Numbered from the stretch's first letter, positions 32,803 through 43,995 are shown. The stretch: DNA of 64,000 nt from a bacterium (GCA_028820935.1 JAPPHZ010000029.1:277437-341436), one strand, 5' to 3'. Numbers and translations: made by a program. Notes: generated by a model not told the origin, from the sequence alone.

Positions 32803-33912
32803 ATGGCGCTTGCGCAGTCTTTTCTCGATCAGTTCGACGAGCCCTTCGGTTACATGGACTTCGCCTCGATCGGCGCCATGTCGATCCCTGCCCGCGCCGG
32901 CCTCCAGGAGATGGCCGACACCATGTCGGGCAGCCCCGGACGGCTGGTGCCGATCGTGATGGACCGGGTCGAGACGGCCCGCCGCCGGGGCGCCCGCTTG
33001 GTGGGTGTCCCTCCCGGGCAGGTGACCGTGGTGCCCAGCACATCCGCGGGCCTGTTCGCGGTCGCATTCGGCCTGGCCGGCGGGTCGGTGGTGGTGCCCG
33101 AGACCGAGTTCCCGGCCAACCTCTACCCCTGGGTGCGGGCCGCCGAGGCGGGACGCATCGACCTGAGGACGTTCCCGGTTCCGGGGGGCCGGCTGACGGC
33201 TGATCTGGTGGCGCGCGCGGTTGACGACGGCACCACGGCGGTGGCGCTCAGCCATGTCGATTACCGCACCGGCTTCCGGTGCGACCTGCCCGCCATCCGG
33301 GAGGCGGCCGGACGGGCGCTCCTGGTGGTCGACGCAGTCCAGGGCCTGGGCGCGCTCCGGTTCAGCATGGAGGGCGTGGATGTGATGGTGGCGGGCGGTC
33401 ACAAGTGGCTCCGGGCCGGGGGAGGGGCCGGGCTGATCGCAGTATCCGAGCGGGCCCTGGAACGGCTCCGGCCTGCCATGACCGGGTGGCTCGGCGTCGT
33501 CGATCCGTTCGATACCGCCGCCCCGCTCCCGCATCCGCCCCTCGACGGCGCCGACCGGTTCGTCATGGGAAGCGCGGGCTTCCCCGCGGTCGCAGCCCTC
33601 GCCGAGTCGCTGCGGGTCCTGCAAACCGTCTCGATGGAAGACGTGGAGGCGGCGGTCATCGCCCGATCCACGGCCGTGGAAGAGGAAGCTCGCAAGGCAG
33701 GCGCCCGGGTACTGAGTCCGTGGCGCGGGGACGGCGAGCGCAGCGGCATCGTCAGCTTCACCCTCGCCCGGGATTCGTCCGCGGATGTGCACGCCCGTCT
33801 CACCGCGGAGGGTTTCACCCTGACCGAACGAAACGGAATGCTGCGGGTTGCCCCGCATGCCAGCACCCACCCCGACGCTCCGGCAGCCATGGGCGAAGTA
33901 CTCGCCAAATAG
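32803..33912 (+). CDS. Class V aminotransferase family protein
   Basis: The protein has 369 residues from the ATG at 32803. The PLP lysine is in VAGGHKWLRAGGGAGL near residue 200 and the PLP-nitrogen Asp in LLVVDAVQGLG near 175. DYRTGFRCDLPAI is typical of the cysteine desulfurase/kynureninase-like branch. It has no IscS-type active-site cysteine loop that I can identify. Divergent from the aconitase X pair across 105 bp. Substrate unknown. It is only distantly similar to the class V protein at 14.7 kb. Confidence 0.82.
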   Translation: MALAQSFLDQFDEPFGYMDFASIGAMSIPARAGLQEMADTMSGSPGRLVPIVMDRVETARRRGARLVGVPPGQVTVVPSTSAGLFAVAFGLAGGSVVVPETEFPANLYPWVRAAEAGRIDLRTFPVPGGRLTADLVARAVDDGTTAVALSHVDYRTGFRCDLPAIREAAGRALLVVDAVQGLGALRFSMEGVDVMVAGGHKWLRAGGGAGLIAVSERALERLRPAMTGWLGVVDPFDTAAPLPHPPLDGADRFVMGSAGFPAVAALAESLRVLQTVSMEDVEAAVIARSTAVEEEARKAGARVLSPWRGDGERSGIVSFTLARDSSADVHARLTAEGFTLTERNGMLRVAPHASTHPDAPAAMGEVLAK

Positions 33913-34122
33913 TGCCCGTGGTTGTTGTTGCCGTTTGATCGTAGATGTTGGGCTGGGCTAATCATTGGATTCATGACTAGAGTAGGGATTGACTCGGTTA
34001 GGTCGCCGGCGGCGGTCGTGACAGAGTCAAGCAAGAGTGGCGGCACGCTGGTTCGGCAGAGCATCCCTCGGGTAGCTCACCAGCAGTGCCGCCGTTCTAC
34101 ATCCCATACGATATGTGATCAA

Positions 34123-34150
34123 CAACTAGCAACTAACAACTAGCAACTAG
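34123..34150. repeat. TTGCTAG heptamer array (4 units, read on minus strand)
   Basis: On the plus strand this reads CAACTAG (34123-34129), CAACTAA, CAACTAG, CAACTAG (to 34150). Read on the minus strand it begins with the TAG stop of the gene that follows and continues TTGCTAG, TTGTTAG, TTGCTAG. The CCACTGACCACT flank seen at two other loci is absent here. The rest of the stretch 33913-34122 shows no gene or clear signal. Confidence 0.75.
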
Positions 34151-34599
34151 ATACTTCCGGCTTCCTCGAGTTCGCCCACGGCTCGGGCGGCATCCTCCAG
34201 ATCGCCTTCGACGACCACGGTGGCCACCTCGCCGACGGACTCCGGATACGGGTCGTTCCGGGGTTCCGCCCCCACCCAGATCACCCGCCGTACCCCGGCG
34301 TTGCGGGCTGCCTCGGCCCATCCGTCCAGGACGTCATCCGGGTGTTCGGCGAAGGCTCGGTCGCGGTCGTCATAGGCCGCTTCGGTCACCAGAACCGCGC
34401 AGAAGCAATAGAGCGCCGCCGCTTCCACGTGCGAGCTGTCGGAAACGTCCCCTAGGGCGACCTTCACACCCCGTTCCTTGAGACGGTCGGCGGCCGTGTC
34501 ACGGGTGATGAAGGCCCGGACCTCGGCCGCCGAACGGCAGACTGTCGAGATGATGGCATCGCCGATCGGTGTGTCGGCGCCCACGACTATCACTGGCAT
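34147..34599 (-). CDS. Short NAD(P)-binding Rossmann-fold protein
   Basis: The protein has 150 residues. The N-terminus MPVIVVGADTPIGDAII and the second strand with RAFITRDTAADRLKERGVKVALGDVSDSSHV look like the NmrA/NAD-dependent epimerase fold, but the protein is about half the usual length, with no catalytic YxxxK. It may be a nucleotide-binding sensor or a degenerate enzyme. The TAG stop is the first unit of a heptamer array. Divergent from gltB across 255 bp (34600-34854), a stretch with no other gene that I can see. Confidence 0.65.
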   Translation of the reverse strand: MPVIVVGADTPIGDAIISTVCRSAAEVRAFITRDTAADRLKERGVKVALGDVSDSSHVEAAALYCFCAVLVTEAAYDDRDRAFAEHPDDVLDGWAEAARNAGVRRVIWVGAEPRNDPYPESVGEVATVVVEGDLEDAARAVGELEEAGSI

Positions 34600-34854
34600 A
34601 CCAACAAACTATCAGTTCGGGGGATTTTGGGCCGGGCCCGCACGGGTGTGTAGGCGGATGCCGGAAAGACGGGATGGGTCGGTCCGGCCCCTCTACTCTG
34701 GGGCTCGTTGCCGGCTTGCGGACCAACTGGACATTTCTCAGTACCCGCCTACCATGACGGATTCGGCCGCCCGCCCGAGGAGGCCGTCCCGGTTGGATTC
34801 GTGACCGACCAACACCCCTCCCGACGCTGCCGGAGGATTCGTAATAGGGATGCG

Positions 34855-37800
34855 ATGGGGGAGAAGAAGTTGATGCCCGGTTTGTACCGGAGCCAATTCG
34901 AGCATGAGGCTTGCGGAGTCAACTTCGTCGCGGACCTGAAGGGGAAGCGCAGCCACCATCTCGTCATGCTGGCGATGGGGGCGGCGGAGAGCATGACGCA
35001 TCGTGGTGCGACGGGGTCCGACCCCGAAACCGGAGACGGGGCCGGCATCCTGCTGCAGGTTCCCGATCGTTTCCTGAGGGCCGCCGTTCCTTTCGAGCTG
35101 CCGCCGATAGGTCGCTACGCCACGGGTATCGCCTTCTTCCCCGACCGCCATGATCTGACTGCGGAGGGAATCCGGAGGGTCGAGGAGATCGTGGCCGACG
35201 AGGGCCTCGAGGTGCTCGGCTGGCGGGAGGTGCAGACCGATCCGTCCGTGATAGGGAGCGATGCCCACAAGACGATGCCGGCCATGCGGCAGGTGTTCAT
35301 CGACGGGAGGGGCGCTTCCGGGATGGCGCTGGAGCGACGAGCCTACGTGGTACGGAAGCGGATCGAGCACGAGGTGCGCCTGGGGACGGGCGACGGGGGT
35401 CCGCAAGAGGCGATCGGCGGGGCGCCCACGATGCACGAGGATGTCTACTTCGCGAGCCTGTCGGGCAGGACCCTCATCTACAAGGGCATGCTCACCGGGT
35501 TGCAGCTGCCCGACTTCTTCATCGACCTGCACGACGACCGGGTCGAGAGCGCGATCGCTCTCGTCCACGCCCGATTCTCCACCAACACCTTCCCGATGTG
35601 GCCGCTGGCCCATCCCTACCGGATGATCGCCCACAACGGCGAGATCAACACCATCCAGGGCAACCGTAACTTCATGAGATCCCGCGAGAGCCTCCTGGCC
35701 ACCGACCTGATACCGGATCTCGAACAGGTATTCCCGGTCTGCACTCCCGGTGTTTCCGATACGGCCGGTTTCGACGAGGTGCTGGAACTGCTCTACATGG
35801 GCGGGTACTCGCTGCCCGAGGCGGTCCTGATGATGATCCCCGAGCCGTGGGAGAAGCACGAGAGCATGGACCCGGCGGTGCGGGACTTCTACCGCTATCA
35901 CGCCTCCCTGATGGAGCCATGGGACGGTCCGGCGTCGATCGCCTTCACCGATGGGCGGCAGATCGGCGCGGTGCTCGATCGCAACGGGCTGCGTCCCTCC
36001 CGCTACTGGGTCAGCGATGACGACCTGGTGGTCATGGCCTCGGAGGTGGGCGTCACCGACGTTCCCCAGTCCCGCATCGTCGAGAAGGGCCGGCTCCGCC
36101 CCGGGAGGATGTTCCTGGTGGACACCGCCAGGGGCCGCATCGTTCGGGACGTGGAGATTAAGAGCGAGTTGGCGACGGCTCGGCCCTACACCGCCTGGCT
36201 GGGGGAGGGCCTGGTCCGGCTCGGGGAGCTTCCCGAGGTGACCGCGGATGAGCGAGGCGACCTTCCGGTGCAGGAGCGGCTCCGAGCCTTCGGCTACACC
36301 CACGAAGACCTGAAGATGCTGATCGCGCCCATGGCCGGCGGGGGCGAGGAAGCGCTCGGATCGATGGGCACCGACACGCCGCCGGCGGTGCTGTCCGAGC
36401 GCAGCCGGCTCCTCTTCGACTATTTCAAGCAGCTGTTCGCCCAGGTGACCAACCCGCCGCTGGACGCCATCCGGGAGGAGTTGGTTACCTCGATGCGGAC
36501 CACCATCGGGCCGGAGTCCAACCTGTTCCGTCCGGGGCCCCGCTCCTGCAACATGATCGAGCTCGACAGTCCCGTGATCGACAACGGGCAACTCGCTTCC
36601 CTGCTCCGCATGGACGAGGTCCCCGCGGTGGGGGGTAAGGCCGCCGTGGTGAGCTGCCACTTCAGCCCCGACGGTGGGGGCGACTCCCTGCGCCGAGCCC
36701 TCGAACGGGTGTGCGCCGAGGTCGACGGGCTGATCGAGTCCGGGGCGTGGGCGATAGTGCTGTCCGACCGGGACGTGGGCCCGGACCGGGTTCCGATTCC
36801 CTCACTCCTCGCGACGGCCGCCGTTCACCACCACCTGATCCGCACCAGGAACCGCACCCGGATCGGCCTGATCGTCGAGACCGGGGACGCCCGGGAGGTC
36901 CATCACCTGTGCCTACTGCTGGGGTACGGCGCCACGGCCGTCAACCCCTACATGGCCTTCGCCGCCATCGACCACATGATCGAGAACGGCAGTCACGGGC
37001 TGGCCGGGATGGACCCCGCCAAGGCCCATGCCAACTACGCGAAAGCGGCCGGCAAGGGAATCCTGAAGGTGATGTCGAAGATGGGCATCTCGACCATCGC
37101 CTCCTACATCGGGGCACAGATCTTCGAGGCGGTGGGGATCGGCGCCGAGGTGATCGACCCCTACTTCACCGGGACCGTGAGCCGCATCGGGGGTGTCGGC
37201 CTCGACGTGATCGCGGCCGAGGCGGTCCACCGGCACCGCAGCGCGTTCGCGGACAACCCAGGCGAGACGGCCCACCGCGACCTGGACGGAGGGGGCGAGT
37301 ACCAGTGGCGGCGGGAGGGGGAGTACCACCTGTTCAACCCGGAGGTGGTGTACAGGCTCCAGCACTCGACGCGGGCGGGCCGCTACGACCTGTTCAACGA
37401 GTATGCCCGTCTCGTGGACGAGCAGGCGGAACGGCTGGGCACCCTGCGGGGTCTCTTCCGGTTCAAGACAGGGGAACGCACCCCTGTGCCCATCGAAGAG
37501 GTGGAGCCGGCGTCGGAGATCATGAAGCGGTTCACCACCGGCGCCATGTCCTACGGGTCCATCTCGAAGGAGGCGCACGAGACTCTCGCCATCGCCATGA
37601 ACAGGATCGGCGGCAAGTCCAACACCGGTGAGGGCGGTGAGGACCCGGTCCGCAACATCCCGGACCCCAACGGTGACCTGCGGCGCAGCGCGGTCAAGCA
37701 GGTGGCTTCCGGCCGGTTCGGCGTCACCTCCGAGTACCTGGTGAACGCCGACGATCTCCAGATCAAGATGGCCCAGGGCGCCAAGCCGGGGGAGGGAGGC

Positions 37801-39447
37801 CAGCTTCCCGGCTACAAGGTCTACCCCTGGATCGCCGAGACCCGGATGTCCACCCCGGGTGTGGGCCTGATATCCCCCCCGCCCCACCACGACATCTACT
37901 CGATCGAGGACATCAAGCAGCTCATCCACGACCTGAAGAACTCCAACCCGGAGGCGAGGATCCACGTCAAGCTGGTGGCCCAGATGGGTGTCGGAACCGT
38001 GGCGGCCGGGGTTGCCAAGGCGAAGGCCGACGTGGTTCTCATCTCCGGGCACGACGGTGGGACCGGGGCCTCGCCGCTGACGTCCATCAAGCATGCCGGC
38101 GGGCCTTGGGAGATCGGTCTGGCCGAGACGCAGCAGACGCTGCTGCTGAACGGTTTGAGGGATCGGATCGTGGTGCAGGCGGACGGGCAGCTGAAGACCG
38201 GCCGGGACGTGATGATCGCCGCGCTGCTGGGCGCCGACGAGTACGGGTTCGCCACCGCGCCGCTGGTGGTCTCGGGCTGCATCATGATGAGGGTCTGCCA
38301 CCTCGACACGTGCCCGGTGGGGGTGGCGACCCAGAACCCGGACTTGCGCAAACGTTTCAACGGTAGGGCGCGCTTCATCGTCAACTTCATGCGTTTTGTC
38401 GCCGAGCAGGTGAGGGAACTGCTCGCCGAGCTGGGCTTCCGCAGCCTGGACGAGGCGATCGGCCATGCCGAGTTGCTCGACGTGCGCGACGCCGTGGACC
38501 ACTGGAAGGGCGACGGTCTCGACCTCTCCCCGATCTTCCACGTGCCCGAACTGGCCCCCGGCCAGGCAAGGAGGCAGACCACCGAGCAGGACCACGGCCT
38601 CGCCCAGGCCCTCGACCAGACGCTCATCCAGCTCGCGGAAGGGGCCCTGGCCGGCGGTCCTCCCGTGACCCTGGACCTCCCGGTCCGTAACGTGAACCGC
38701 TCGGTGGGAACCCTGCTCGGTTACTACGTCACCAGCCGTCACGGAGCGGCCGGGCTCCCGGATGACTCCATCTCGGTGAACTTCACCGGCATGGGCGGCA
38801 TGAGCTTCGGGGCTTTCCTACCCAGGGGCGTCACCCTGCGGCTTGTCGGGAGCGCCAACGACTATGTCGGCAAGGGCCTGTCGGGAGGTCGGATCGTGGT
38901 CACGCCCCCGCCGGAGGCCCCCTTGGTGGCCGAGGAGAACATCATCGCCGGGAACGTGATCCTCTACGGCGCCACCTCGGGAGAGATGTTCCTGAGGGGC
39001 GTGGTGGGGGAGCGCTTCTGCGTCCGCAACTCGGGCGCGGTGGCCGTGGTGGAAGGGGTCGGAGACCACGGTTGCGAGTACATGACCGGTGGGCGAGCGG
39101 TGATCCTGGGCCGTACAGGCCGCAACTTCGCCGCCGGAATGTCCGGCGGGATCGCATACGTCTACGACCGGGATGGCTCCTTCCCCGGCCAGGTCAACAC
39201 CGAGATGGTGTCGCTCGACCCCCTCGACAAGGACGATCTCGCCTTCCTTCGTACCACGCTGGGCGCCCACCTCGCGGAGACGGGTTCAGCCGTGGCCGCC
39301 CGGATACTGGATCGATGGGACCGGGAGGTGCGCCGCTTCGTCAAGGTGATGCCGGACGACTACAAGCGGGTGCGTGAAGCGGTGCGGCAGGCCGAGGAGG
39401 CCGGCGAGCCGGTGCTCGACGCGATCATGGCGGCGGCCCATGGGTGA
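34855..39447 (+). CDS. gltB: Glutamate synthase large subunit
   Basis: The protein has 1530 residues, standard for GltB. It transfers the amide of glutamine to 2-oxoglutarate. The glutaminase nucleophile is C20 ([11 protein letters not shown]), exposed after removal of a short propeptide; an ATG at 34873 is also possible and would give a shorter leader. The FMN-binding synthase domain contains ANTGEGGED-like sequence ([10 protein letters not shown] near 922), and the 3Fe-4S cluster ligands are in [13 protein letters not shown] near 1152. The GXGXG repeat domain fills the C-terminus ([20 protein letters not shown]). It overlaps gltD by 8 nt. Confidence 0.96.
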   Translation: MGEKKLMPGLYRSQFEHEACGVNFVADLKGKRSHHLVMLAMGAAESMTHRGATGSDPETGDGAGILLQVPDRFLRAAVPFELPPIGRYATGIAFFPDRHDLTAEGIRRVEEIVADEGLEVLGWREVQTDPSVIGSDAHKTMPAMRQVFIDGRGASGMALERRAYVVRKRIEHEVRLGTGDGGPQEAIGGAPTMHEDVYFASLSGRTLIYKGMLTGLQLPDFFIDLHDDRVESAIALVHARFSTNTFPMWPLAHPYRMIAHNGEINTIQGNRNFMRSRESLLATDLIPDLEQVFPVCTPGVSDTAGFDEVLELLYMGGYSLPEAVLMMIPEPWEKHESMDPAVRDFYRYHASLMEPWDGPASIAFTDGRQIGAVLDRNGLRPSRYWVSDDDLVVMASEVGVTDVPQSRIVEKGRLRPGRMFLVDTARGRIVRDVEIKSELATARPYTAWLGEGLVRLGELPEVTADERGDLPVQERLRAFGYTHEDLKMLIAPMAGGGEEALGSMGTDTPPAVLSERSRLLFDYFKQLFAQVTNPPLDAIREELVTSMRTTIGPESNLFRPGPRSCNMIELDSPVIDNGQLASLLRMDEVPAVGGKAAVVSCHFSPDGGGDSLRRALERVCAEVDGLIESGAWAIVLSDRDVGPDRVPIPSLLATAAVHHHLIRTRNRTRIGLIVETGDAREVHHLCLLLGYGATAVNPYMAFAAIDHMIENGSHGLAGMDPAKAHANYAKAAGKGILKVMSKMGISTIASYIGAQIFEAVGIGAEVIDPYFTGTVSRIGGVGLDVIAAEAVHRHRSAFADNPGETAHRDLDGGGEYQWRREGEYHLFNPEVVYRLQHSTRAGRYDLFNEYARLVDEQAERLGTLRGLFRFKTGERTPVPIEEVEPASEIMKRFTTGAMSYGSISKEAHETLAIAMNRIGGKSNTGEGGEDPVRNIPDPNGDLRRSAVKQVASGRFGVTSEYLVNADDLQIKMAQGAKPGEGGQLPGYKVYPWIAETRMSTPGVGLISPPPHHDIYSIEDIKQLIHDLKNSNPEARIHVKLVAQMGVGTVAAGVAKAKADVVLISGHDGGTGASPLTSIKHAGGPWEIGLAETQQTLLLNGLRDRIVVQADGQLKTGRDVMIAALLGADEYGFATAPLVVSGCIMMRVCHLDTCPVGVATQNPDLRKRFNGRARFIVNFMRFVAEQVRELLAELGFRSLDEAIGHAELLDVRDAVDHWKGDGLDLSPIFHVPELAPGQARRQTTEQDHGLAQALDQTLIQLAEGALAGGPPVTLDLPVRNVNRSVGTLLGYYVTSRHGAAGLPDDSISVNFTGMGGMSFGAFLPRGVTLRLVGSANDYVGKGLSGGRIVVTPPPEAPLVAEENIIAGNVILYGATSGEMFLRGVVGERFCVRNSGAVAVVEGVGDHGCEYMTGGRAVILGRTGRNFAAGMSGGIAYVYDRDGSFPGQVNTEMVSLDPLDKDDLAFLRTTLGAHLAETGSAVAARILDRWDREVRRFVKVMPDDYKRVREAVRQAEEAGEPVLDAIMAAAHG

Positions 39448-40903
39448 TGTCCGGGGCTTCCTCACGCACGGGCGCCGGACCCCGGTGCGCCGCCCGGTGG
39501 GGCTCCGGGTGCTCGACTGGAGGGAGGTCTACGAGGACTTTCCGGTCACGCAGGTCCGGGATCAGGCCTCCCGGTGCATGGACTGCGGGATCCCCTTCTG
39601 CAGCGGGGGCTGCCCGCTCGGCAATCTGATTCCCGACTGGAACGACCTGGTGTACCGCGACAGCTGGCGCCAGGCCATGGATCGGCTGCATGCCACCAAC
39701 AACTTCCCCGAGTTCACCGGACGGTTGTGCCCGGCGCCCTGCGAGGCGGCCTGCGTGCTCGGCATCAACTCCGACCCGGTGACCATCGAGCAGATCGAGC
39801 TGGAGATCGTCGAGAAGGCCTGGGCCGAGGGGTGGGTCACTCCGGTGATGCCCACCACGGTGACCGGCCGAAGCGTGGCGGTGGTCGGATCCGGACCGGC
39901 GGGGTTGGCGGCGGCGCAGCAGCTCACCCGGGCCGGCCACGCCGTCACTGTTTTCGAGCGGGATGACCGCATCGGCGGGCTGCTGCGCTACGGCATTCCC
40001 GACTTCAAGATGGAGAAGCAGTTCCTGGATCGACGCCTGGACCAGATGGAGGCCGAGGGCACCCGGTTCCGGGTTAACGCCGACGTCGGGGTCGACCCGC
40101 CCGCCGATCGGCTCCGGGACGAGTTCGACGCCGTGATACTGGCCGGCGGCGCCACCTTGGCTCGTGACCTGCCGATCCCCGGCCGGGACCTGGACGGCAT
40201 CCACCAGGCGATGGAGTACCTGACGCCGTCCAACCGTTTGCAGGCGGGCGACCTGTCCACAACCCCGATCTCCGCCCGCGGCAAGCGCGTCATCATCATC
40301 GGCGGCGGCGACACCGGCGCGGACTGCCTCGGAACCGCCCACCGCCAGGACGCGGCATCGGTGCACCAGTTCGAGATCATGCCCCGGCCTCCGGATCAGC
40401 GGGCCGATTCGACGCCGTGGCCGGTCTGGCCCCTCATGTACCGCGTGTCGGCCGCCCACGAGGAGGGCGGGCAGCGCGAGTTCGCCATCAATACGGAGGA
40501 GTTCGTGGGCGACTCCGGCGGACATGTCACCGCGCTCCGGACCCACCGGGTCGACATGACCTTCCGTGACGGCCGGCCTGCCTTCGAGCGACTGGACGAT
40601 TCCACCGAGGAGTATCCCGCCGACCTGGTGCTCCTGGCGCTGGGCTTCGCCGGCCCGGATCGATCACCCATGCTGGAGCAGCTGGGCGTGGTCATGACCG
40701 ACCGGGGGAACGTGGCCCGCGACCATCGATGGGCCACGAACATAGAGGGTGTCTTCGTGGCAGGTGACATGGGCCGAGGCCAGTCGCTGATCGTATGGGC
40801 CATCGCCGAGGGCAGGAGCTGCGCGGCTGCGGCGGACCGCTATCTCATGGGCGACACCATGCTTCCGGACCCGGTCACCCCGACCGACACCCCCTGGCGC
40901 TAG
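39440..40903 (+). CDS. gltD: Glutamate synthase small subunit
   Basis: The protein has 487 residues from the ATG at 39440. It brings electrons from NADPH through FAD and 4Fe-4S clusters to GltB. The cluster cysteines are in [20 protein letters not shown] and [12 protein letters not shown] within the first 110 residues. The FAD loop is [15 protein letters not shown] near 152 and the NADPH loop [14 protein letters not shown] near 285. The terminal [18 protein letters not shown] is conserved. The TAG stop is formed by the target duplication of the palindromic element next to it. Confidence 0.95.
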   Translation: MGDVRGFLTHGRRTPVRRPVGLRVLDWREVYEDFPVTQVRDQASRCMDCGIPFCSGGCPLGNLIPDWNDLVYRDSWRQAMDRLHATNNFPEFTGRLCPAPCEAACVLGINSDPVTIEQIELEIVEKAWAEGWVTPVMPTTVTGRSVAVVGSGPAGLAAAQQLTRAGHAVTVFERDDRIGGLLRYGIPDFKMEKQFLDRRLDQMEAEGTRFRVNADVGVDPPADRLRDEFDAVILAGGATLARDLPIPGRDLDGIHQAMEYLTPSNRLQAGDLSTTPISARGKRVIIIGGGDTGADCLGTAHRQDAASVHQFEIMPRPPDQRADSTPWPVWPLMYRVSAAHEEGGQREFAINTEEFVGDSGGHVTALRTHRVDMTFRDGRPAFERLDDSTEEYPADLVLLALGFAGPDRSPMLEQLGVVMTDRGNVARDHRWATNIEGVFVAGDMGRGQSLIVWAIAEGRSCAAAADRYLMGDTMLPDPVTPTDTPWR

Positions 40904-41006
40904 GAGGGTACTGAAAAAGTGTCCAGTCGGCTCGTCATCCCGCAATGAAACCCCAGGTCAAGGCATCACGGGCCAACCTATCCCCGTCTTTTTCAGCACC
41001 CTCCTC
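40901..41006. mobile_element. Palindromic element (MITE-like), 102 bp, second family
   Basis: The unit 40903-41004 has 17-bp inverted ends, GGAGGGTACTGAAAAAG and CTTTTTCAGCACCCTCC, with one mismatch. The left flank is C-TA, so TA plus the first G makes the gltD stop; the right flank is TC, consistent with a once-TA duplication changed by one base. No coding capacity. Because the right arm ends in a T-run when read from gltD, the hairpin could also act as a terminator. Confidence 0.65.
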
Positions 41007-41053
41007 ACCCTGATCACCTTCCACTTCGACACACCGGGCCTATTTCAGGCGCT

Positions 41054-42256
41054 TCAGCCTCGTGCGTCGTGGGCCGGATCGGATTCCTCACCTCTGAGCC
41101 GGGCGGGCTCGACGGCGTGGCGACCGAAACGGACTCTCAGGTCGTCCACGGTCTCCGCCAGGTTCTCCCAGCGCTCCTCGTGGCCGGCCATCATCTGCCG
41201 GGGCGCGTCGCCGGGTTGCAGACCGCTGACCGCGACGCCGAGAAGCCGGACGGGCCGGTCGCCCACGCCCGTACGGTCCAGCAGGCGGCAACAGGACCGG
41301 TAAAGCACCGTGGACACATCGGTCGCGGACGGCAGGGTCTCGGCGCGGGTGATGGTCCTGAAGTCGGGAAACCGGAGTTTGAGAGACACCGTGCGTCCCG
41401 AAAGTCCCGCCCGACGTAGCCTCCACGCGACCTGATCGGCCTGTCGCAACAGTTGGGAACGCAGCGCCTCCGCACCCGAGATGTCATGCTCGAAGGTCTG
41501 CTCGACCGAGATCGACTTGGCGTCGCTGCGGGGTTCCACAACCCTCTCGTCGATCCCGTTGGCCAGGCGGTGGAGGTGAGACCCGGTCGCCTCTCCCAGG
41601 TGGCGGCGGAGGAGGGGAAGGGGCACGCCGGCCAGCTGACCTATCGTGCCTATTCCCATCGAGGCGAGCTTGCTCCCCGTGGACTTGCCGACCCCCCACA
41701 ACTCGCGCACGTCCAGGTGTTCCAGGAACGCCTTCTCGCTTCCCTCGGTGACGATAAGGACGCCGTCCGGCTTCGCGTATCCGGATGCCATCTTGGCCAG
41801 GTACAGGGAGGTGGCCGCGCCCACCGAGGCCGGAAGGATCAGTTCGTCTCTGATCCGAGCCCGGATGGCCTCGGCCACCGCGCGGCTGTCCGGGTAATGG
41901 CGGCGCAGGCCGCGTACATCGAGGAAAGCCTCATCGACGGACAGCCCCTGCACGAGGGGAGTGAAGTCCCGGAATATCGAGAAGACCCGCTCCGAGATCT
42001 CTCCGTAACGTCGGTGGCGGGGTGGCACGATCACCAGTCCCGGGCTTGTCCGCCGGGCGGTGCTCATCGGCATAGCCGAGTGGACACCGGTAGCTCGGGC
42101 CTCGTAGGAAGCGGACGCGACCACTCCTCTCGGTCCCTCGCCACCGACGACCACAGGCTGTCCCACGAGCCCGGGGTTGTCGAGTCTCTCCACTTCCACG
42201 TAGAACGCATCCATGTCCACATGGAGAATGGGCTCGGCGATGCGCGGCTCGTCCAT
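41054..42256 (-). CDS. dinB: DNA polymerase IV
   Basis: The protein has 400 residues. It is a Y-family polymerase for translesion synthesis. Metal-binding residues are D14 and neighbours in ILHVDMDAFYVEVE and the Asp-Glu pair in LSVDEAFLDV near 108. The helix-hairpin-helix ELWGVGKSTGSKLASMGIGTIGQL near 193 and the little-finger domain complete the fold. The C-terminus lacks a clear beta-clamp motif of the QLxLF type, so clamp binding may use another segment. No LexA box was identified by eye upstream. Confidence 0.93.
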   Translation of the reverse strand: MDEPRIAEPILHVDMDAFYVEVERLDNPGLVGQPVVVGGEGPRGVVASASYEARATGVHSAMPMSTARRTSPGLVIVPPRHRRYGEISERVFSIFRDFTPLVQGLSVDEAFLDVRGLRRHYPDSRAVAEAIRARIRDELILPASVGAATSLYLAKMASGYAKPDGVLIVTEGSEKAFLEHLDVRELWGVGKSTGSKLASMGIGTIGQLAGVPLPLLRRHLGEATGSHLHRLANGIDERVVEPRSDAKSISVEQTFEHDISGAEALRSQLLRQADQVAWRLRRAGLSGRTVSLKLRFPDFRTITRAETLPSATDVSTVLYRSCCRLLDRTGVGDRPVRLLGVAVSGLQPGDAPRQMMAGHEERWENLAETVDDLRVRFGRHAVEPARLRGEESDPAHDARG

Positions 42257-42280
42257 GTGCGGCCAACACTAGGTGATGAG

Positions 42281-42308
42281 TTGCTAGTCGCTAGTTGCTA
42301 GTCATTAG
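42281..42308. repeat. Degenerate TTGCTAG heptamer array (4 units)
   Basis: Units TTGCTAG (42281-42287), TCGCTAG, TTGCTAG and TCATTAG (to 42308) lie between the divergent dinB and sufB genes. Unlike the other four arrays this one does not start at a stop codon. It is 24 bp upstream of the dinB start. Confidence 0.7.
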
Positions 42309-42389
42309 TTGTCTACGACAGCTTGTCTTAGATGAGATCGTTCTAGTGTTCGTAGGCTGTTCGAGTTACCCATCGCGCCCAGCCAAAAG

Positions 42390-42413
42390 CCGAGAGCTCG
42401 CGCTCTTGGTTTT
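42390..42413 (+). terminator. Intrinsic terminator-like hairpin in the sufB leader
   Basis: An 8-bp stem CCGAGAGC / GCTCTTGG with a TCGC loop (one G-U pair) is followed by TTTT at 42410-42413. It lies about 90 nt before the sufB ATG, in a divergent intergenic region where no plus-strand gene ends, so it could be an attenuator or end a short leader RNA. The reverse orientation also has a T-run. Confidence 0.45.
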
Positions 42414-42502
42414 CGTGCTCTGGTTCCGGCCTGGGCTTGGTATCATCAGGGCATATCCATCTGAACGACCGGGCCTTGTTTACCGGTGGCGGAGGCCTCA
42501 CC

Positions 42503-43918
42503 ATGACGACCACAGTTGATATCGACCTCGGCGCCTACAAGCTGGGCTGGAGCGACCCCGAGGACGAATACGTCTTCAAGCCCGAGAAGGGCCTCTCCGA
42601 GGACATCATCCGCGAGATGTCGTTCATCAAGGGCGAGCCGGACTGGATGCTCAACTTCCGCCTCAAGGCCTACCGCCGGTTCCAGGCGCGACCCATGCCC
42701 ACGTGGGGCGGCGGCGGTCTGCTGGAGGAGATCGACTTCGACGACATCTACTACTACGTCAAGCCGGCCGAGGAGCAGGCCAAGGATTGGGACATGGTGC
42801 CCGAGTCCATCAAGGACACCTACGAGAAGTTGGGCATTCCCGAGGCGGAACGCAAGTTCCTGGCCGGTGTTACCGCCCAGTACGAGTCGGAGGTCGTCTA
42901 CCACCGCAACCGGGAGGACCTGGAGGAGATGGGGGTCCTGTTCATGGACATGGACTCCGCGGTCCGGGACCATCCCGACATCGTCAAGGAACACTTCGGG
43001 ACGGTGATCCCGCCCAACGACAACAAGTTCGCCGCCCTCAACTCGGCGGTCTGGTCGGGGGGCTCGTTCATCTACGTGCCTCCGGGAGTCCACGTGGACC
43101 AGCCTCTCCAGGCCTATTTCAGGATCAACTCGGAGAACATGGGCCAGTTCGAGCGGACGCTGATCATCGTGGACGAGGGCGCCTTCTGCCACTATGTCGA
43201 GGGGTGCTCGGCGCCGGTCTACACCACCGACTCCCTCCACTCGGCAGTGGTCGAGATCGTCGTCAAGCGGGGCGGGCGCTGCCGTTACACGACCATCCAG
43301 AACTGGTCGAACAACGTCTACAACCTGGTGACCAAGCGGGCGACCGCCTATGCCGACGCCACCATGGAATGGGTGGACGGAAACATCGGGTCCAAGCTGA
43401 CGATGAAGTACCCGGCGGTGTGGCTCATGGAGCCCGGTGCCCATGGCGAGGTGCTGTCGATCGCCTTCGCCGGCGAGGACCAGCACCAGGACACCGGCGC
43501 CAAGATGGTCCATGTCGCTCCGAACACCACCTCCACCATCCTGTCCAAGTCCATCACCAGGGAGGGGGGCCGGGCCGGCTACCGGGGTCTGGTGAGGGTG
43601 GAACCCGGCGCCGAGAACGCCAAGTCGTTCGTCCGCTGCGACGCCTTGATCCTGGATGACGACAGCCGCTCCGACACCTACCCCTACATGGAGATCGAGG
43701 AGGCCGACACCGAGATCGGTCACGAGGCGACGGTGTCCAAGGTCGGTGAGGAGCAGCTCTTCTACCTGATGAGCCGGGGCCTGACCGAGGACGAAGCCAC
43801 GTCGATGGTGGTGGCCGGATTCATCGAGCCGATCGTGAAGGAGCTCCCCATGGAGTACGCGGTGGAGATGAACCGGCTCATCGAGTTGAACATGGCCGCT
43901 GCCGGAGCCGTAGGCTAG
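42503..43918 (+). CDS. sufB: Fe-S cluster assembly protein SufB
   Basis: The protein has 471 residues from the ATG at 42503, with GGAGG 7 nt upstream. SufB is the scaffold subunit of the SufBCD complex that builds iron-sulfur clusters in the cytosol. Conserved features include [19 protein letters not shown] near 30, [17 protein letters not shown] near 175, [20 protein letters not shown] (Cys candidate for sulfur acceptance) and [21 protein letters not shown] near 413. Usually sufB, sufD and sufC are adjacent; here sufD lies 3.8 kb further on, beyond a sigma factor, a DUF4015 gene and a glycosylase. Confidence 0.96.
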   Translation: MTTTVDIDLGAYKLGWSDPEDEYVFKPEKGLSEDIIREMSFIKGEPDWMLNFRLKAYRRFQARPMPTWGGGGLLEEIDFDDIYYYVKPAEEQAKDWDMVPESIKDTYEKLGIPEAERKFLAGVTAQYESEVVYHRNREDLEEMGVLFMDMDSAVRDHPDIVKEHFGTVIPPNDNKFAALNSAVWSGGSFIYVPPGVHVDQPLQAYFRINSENMGQFERTLIIVDEGAFCHYVEGCSAPVYTTDSLHSAVVEIVVKRGGRCRYTTIQNWSNNVYNLVTKRATAYADATMEWVDGNIGSKLTMKYPAVWLMEPGAHGEVLSIAFAGEDQHQDTGAKMVHVAPNTTSTILSKSITREGGRAGYRGLVRVEPGAENAKSFVRCDALILDDDSRSDTYPYMEIEEADTEIGHEATVSKVGEEQLFYLMSRGLTEDEATSMVVAGFIEPIVKELPMEYAVEMNRLIELNMAAAGAVG

Positions 43919-43932
43919 ATAGTGGTTTACAG

Positions 43933-43995
43933 TTACTAGCAACTAGCAACTAGCAACTAGCAACTAGCAACTAGCAACTAGCAACTAGCAACTAA
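43933..43995. repeat. TTGCTAG heptamer array (about 8 units)
   Basis: Seven perfect CAACTAG units (43940-43988) plus a variant at each end lie between the convergent sufB and sigma factor genes. Read on the minus strand the array starts at the TAG stop of the sigma factor gene (43992-43994) and runs TTGCTAG seven times. It is the longest array in the window. The flank ATAGTGGTTTACAG next to sufB has no match to the other copies. Confidence 0.8.

Noticed and set aside
36913-38742. 609-codon minus-strand frame opposite gltB
   Set aside because: Long open antisense frame produced by codon bias at 70% GC; no recognisable domain.
40988-41004. Simple intrinsic terminator of gltD instead of an element end
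   Set aside because: The two arms are 68 bp apart and flanked by TA-like sites, and the arm sequence has a partial match near 30522; a mobile element explains more, although termination may be a side effect.
43933-43995. CRISPR array
   Set aside because: Units are only 7 bp and directly abutting, with no spacers and no cas genes.
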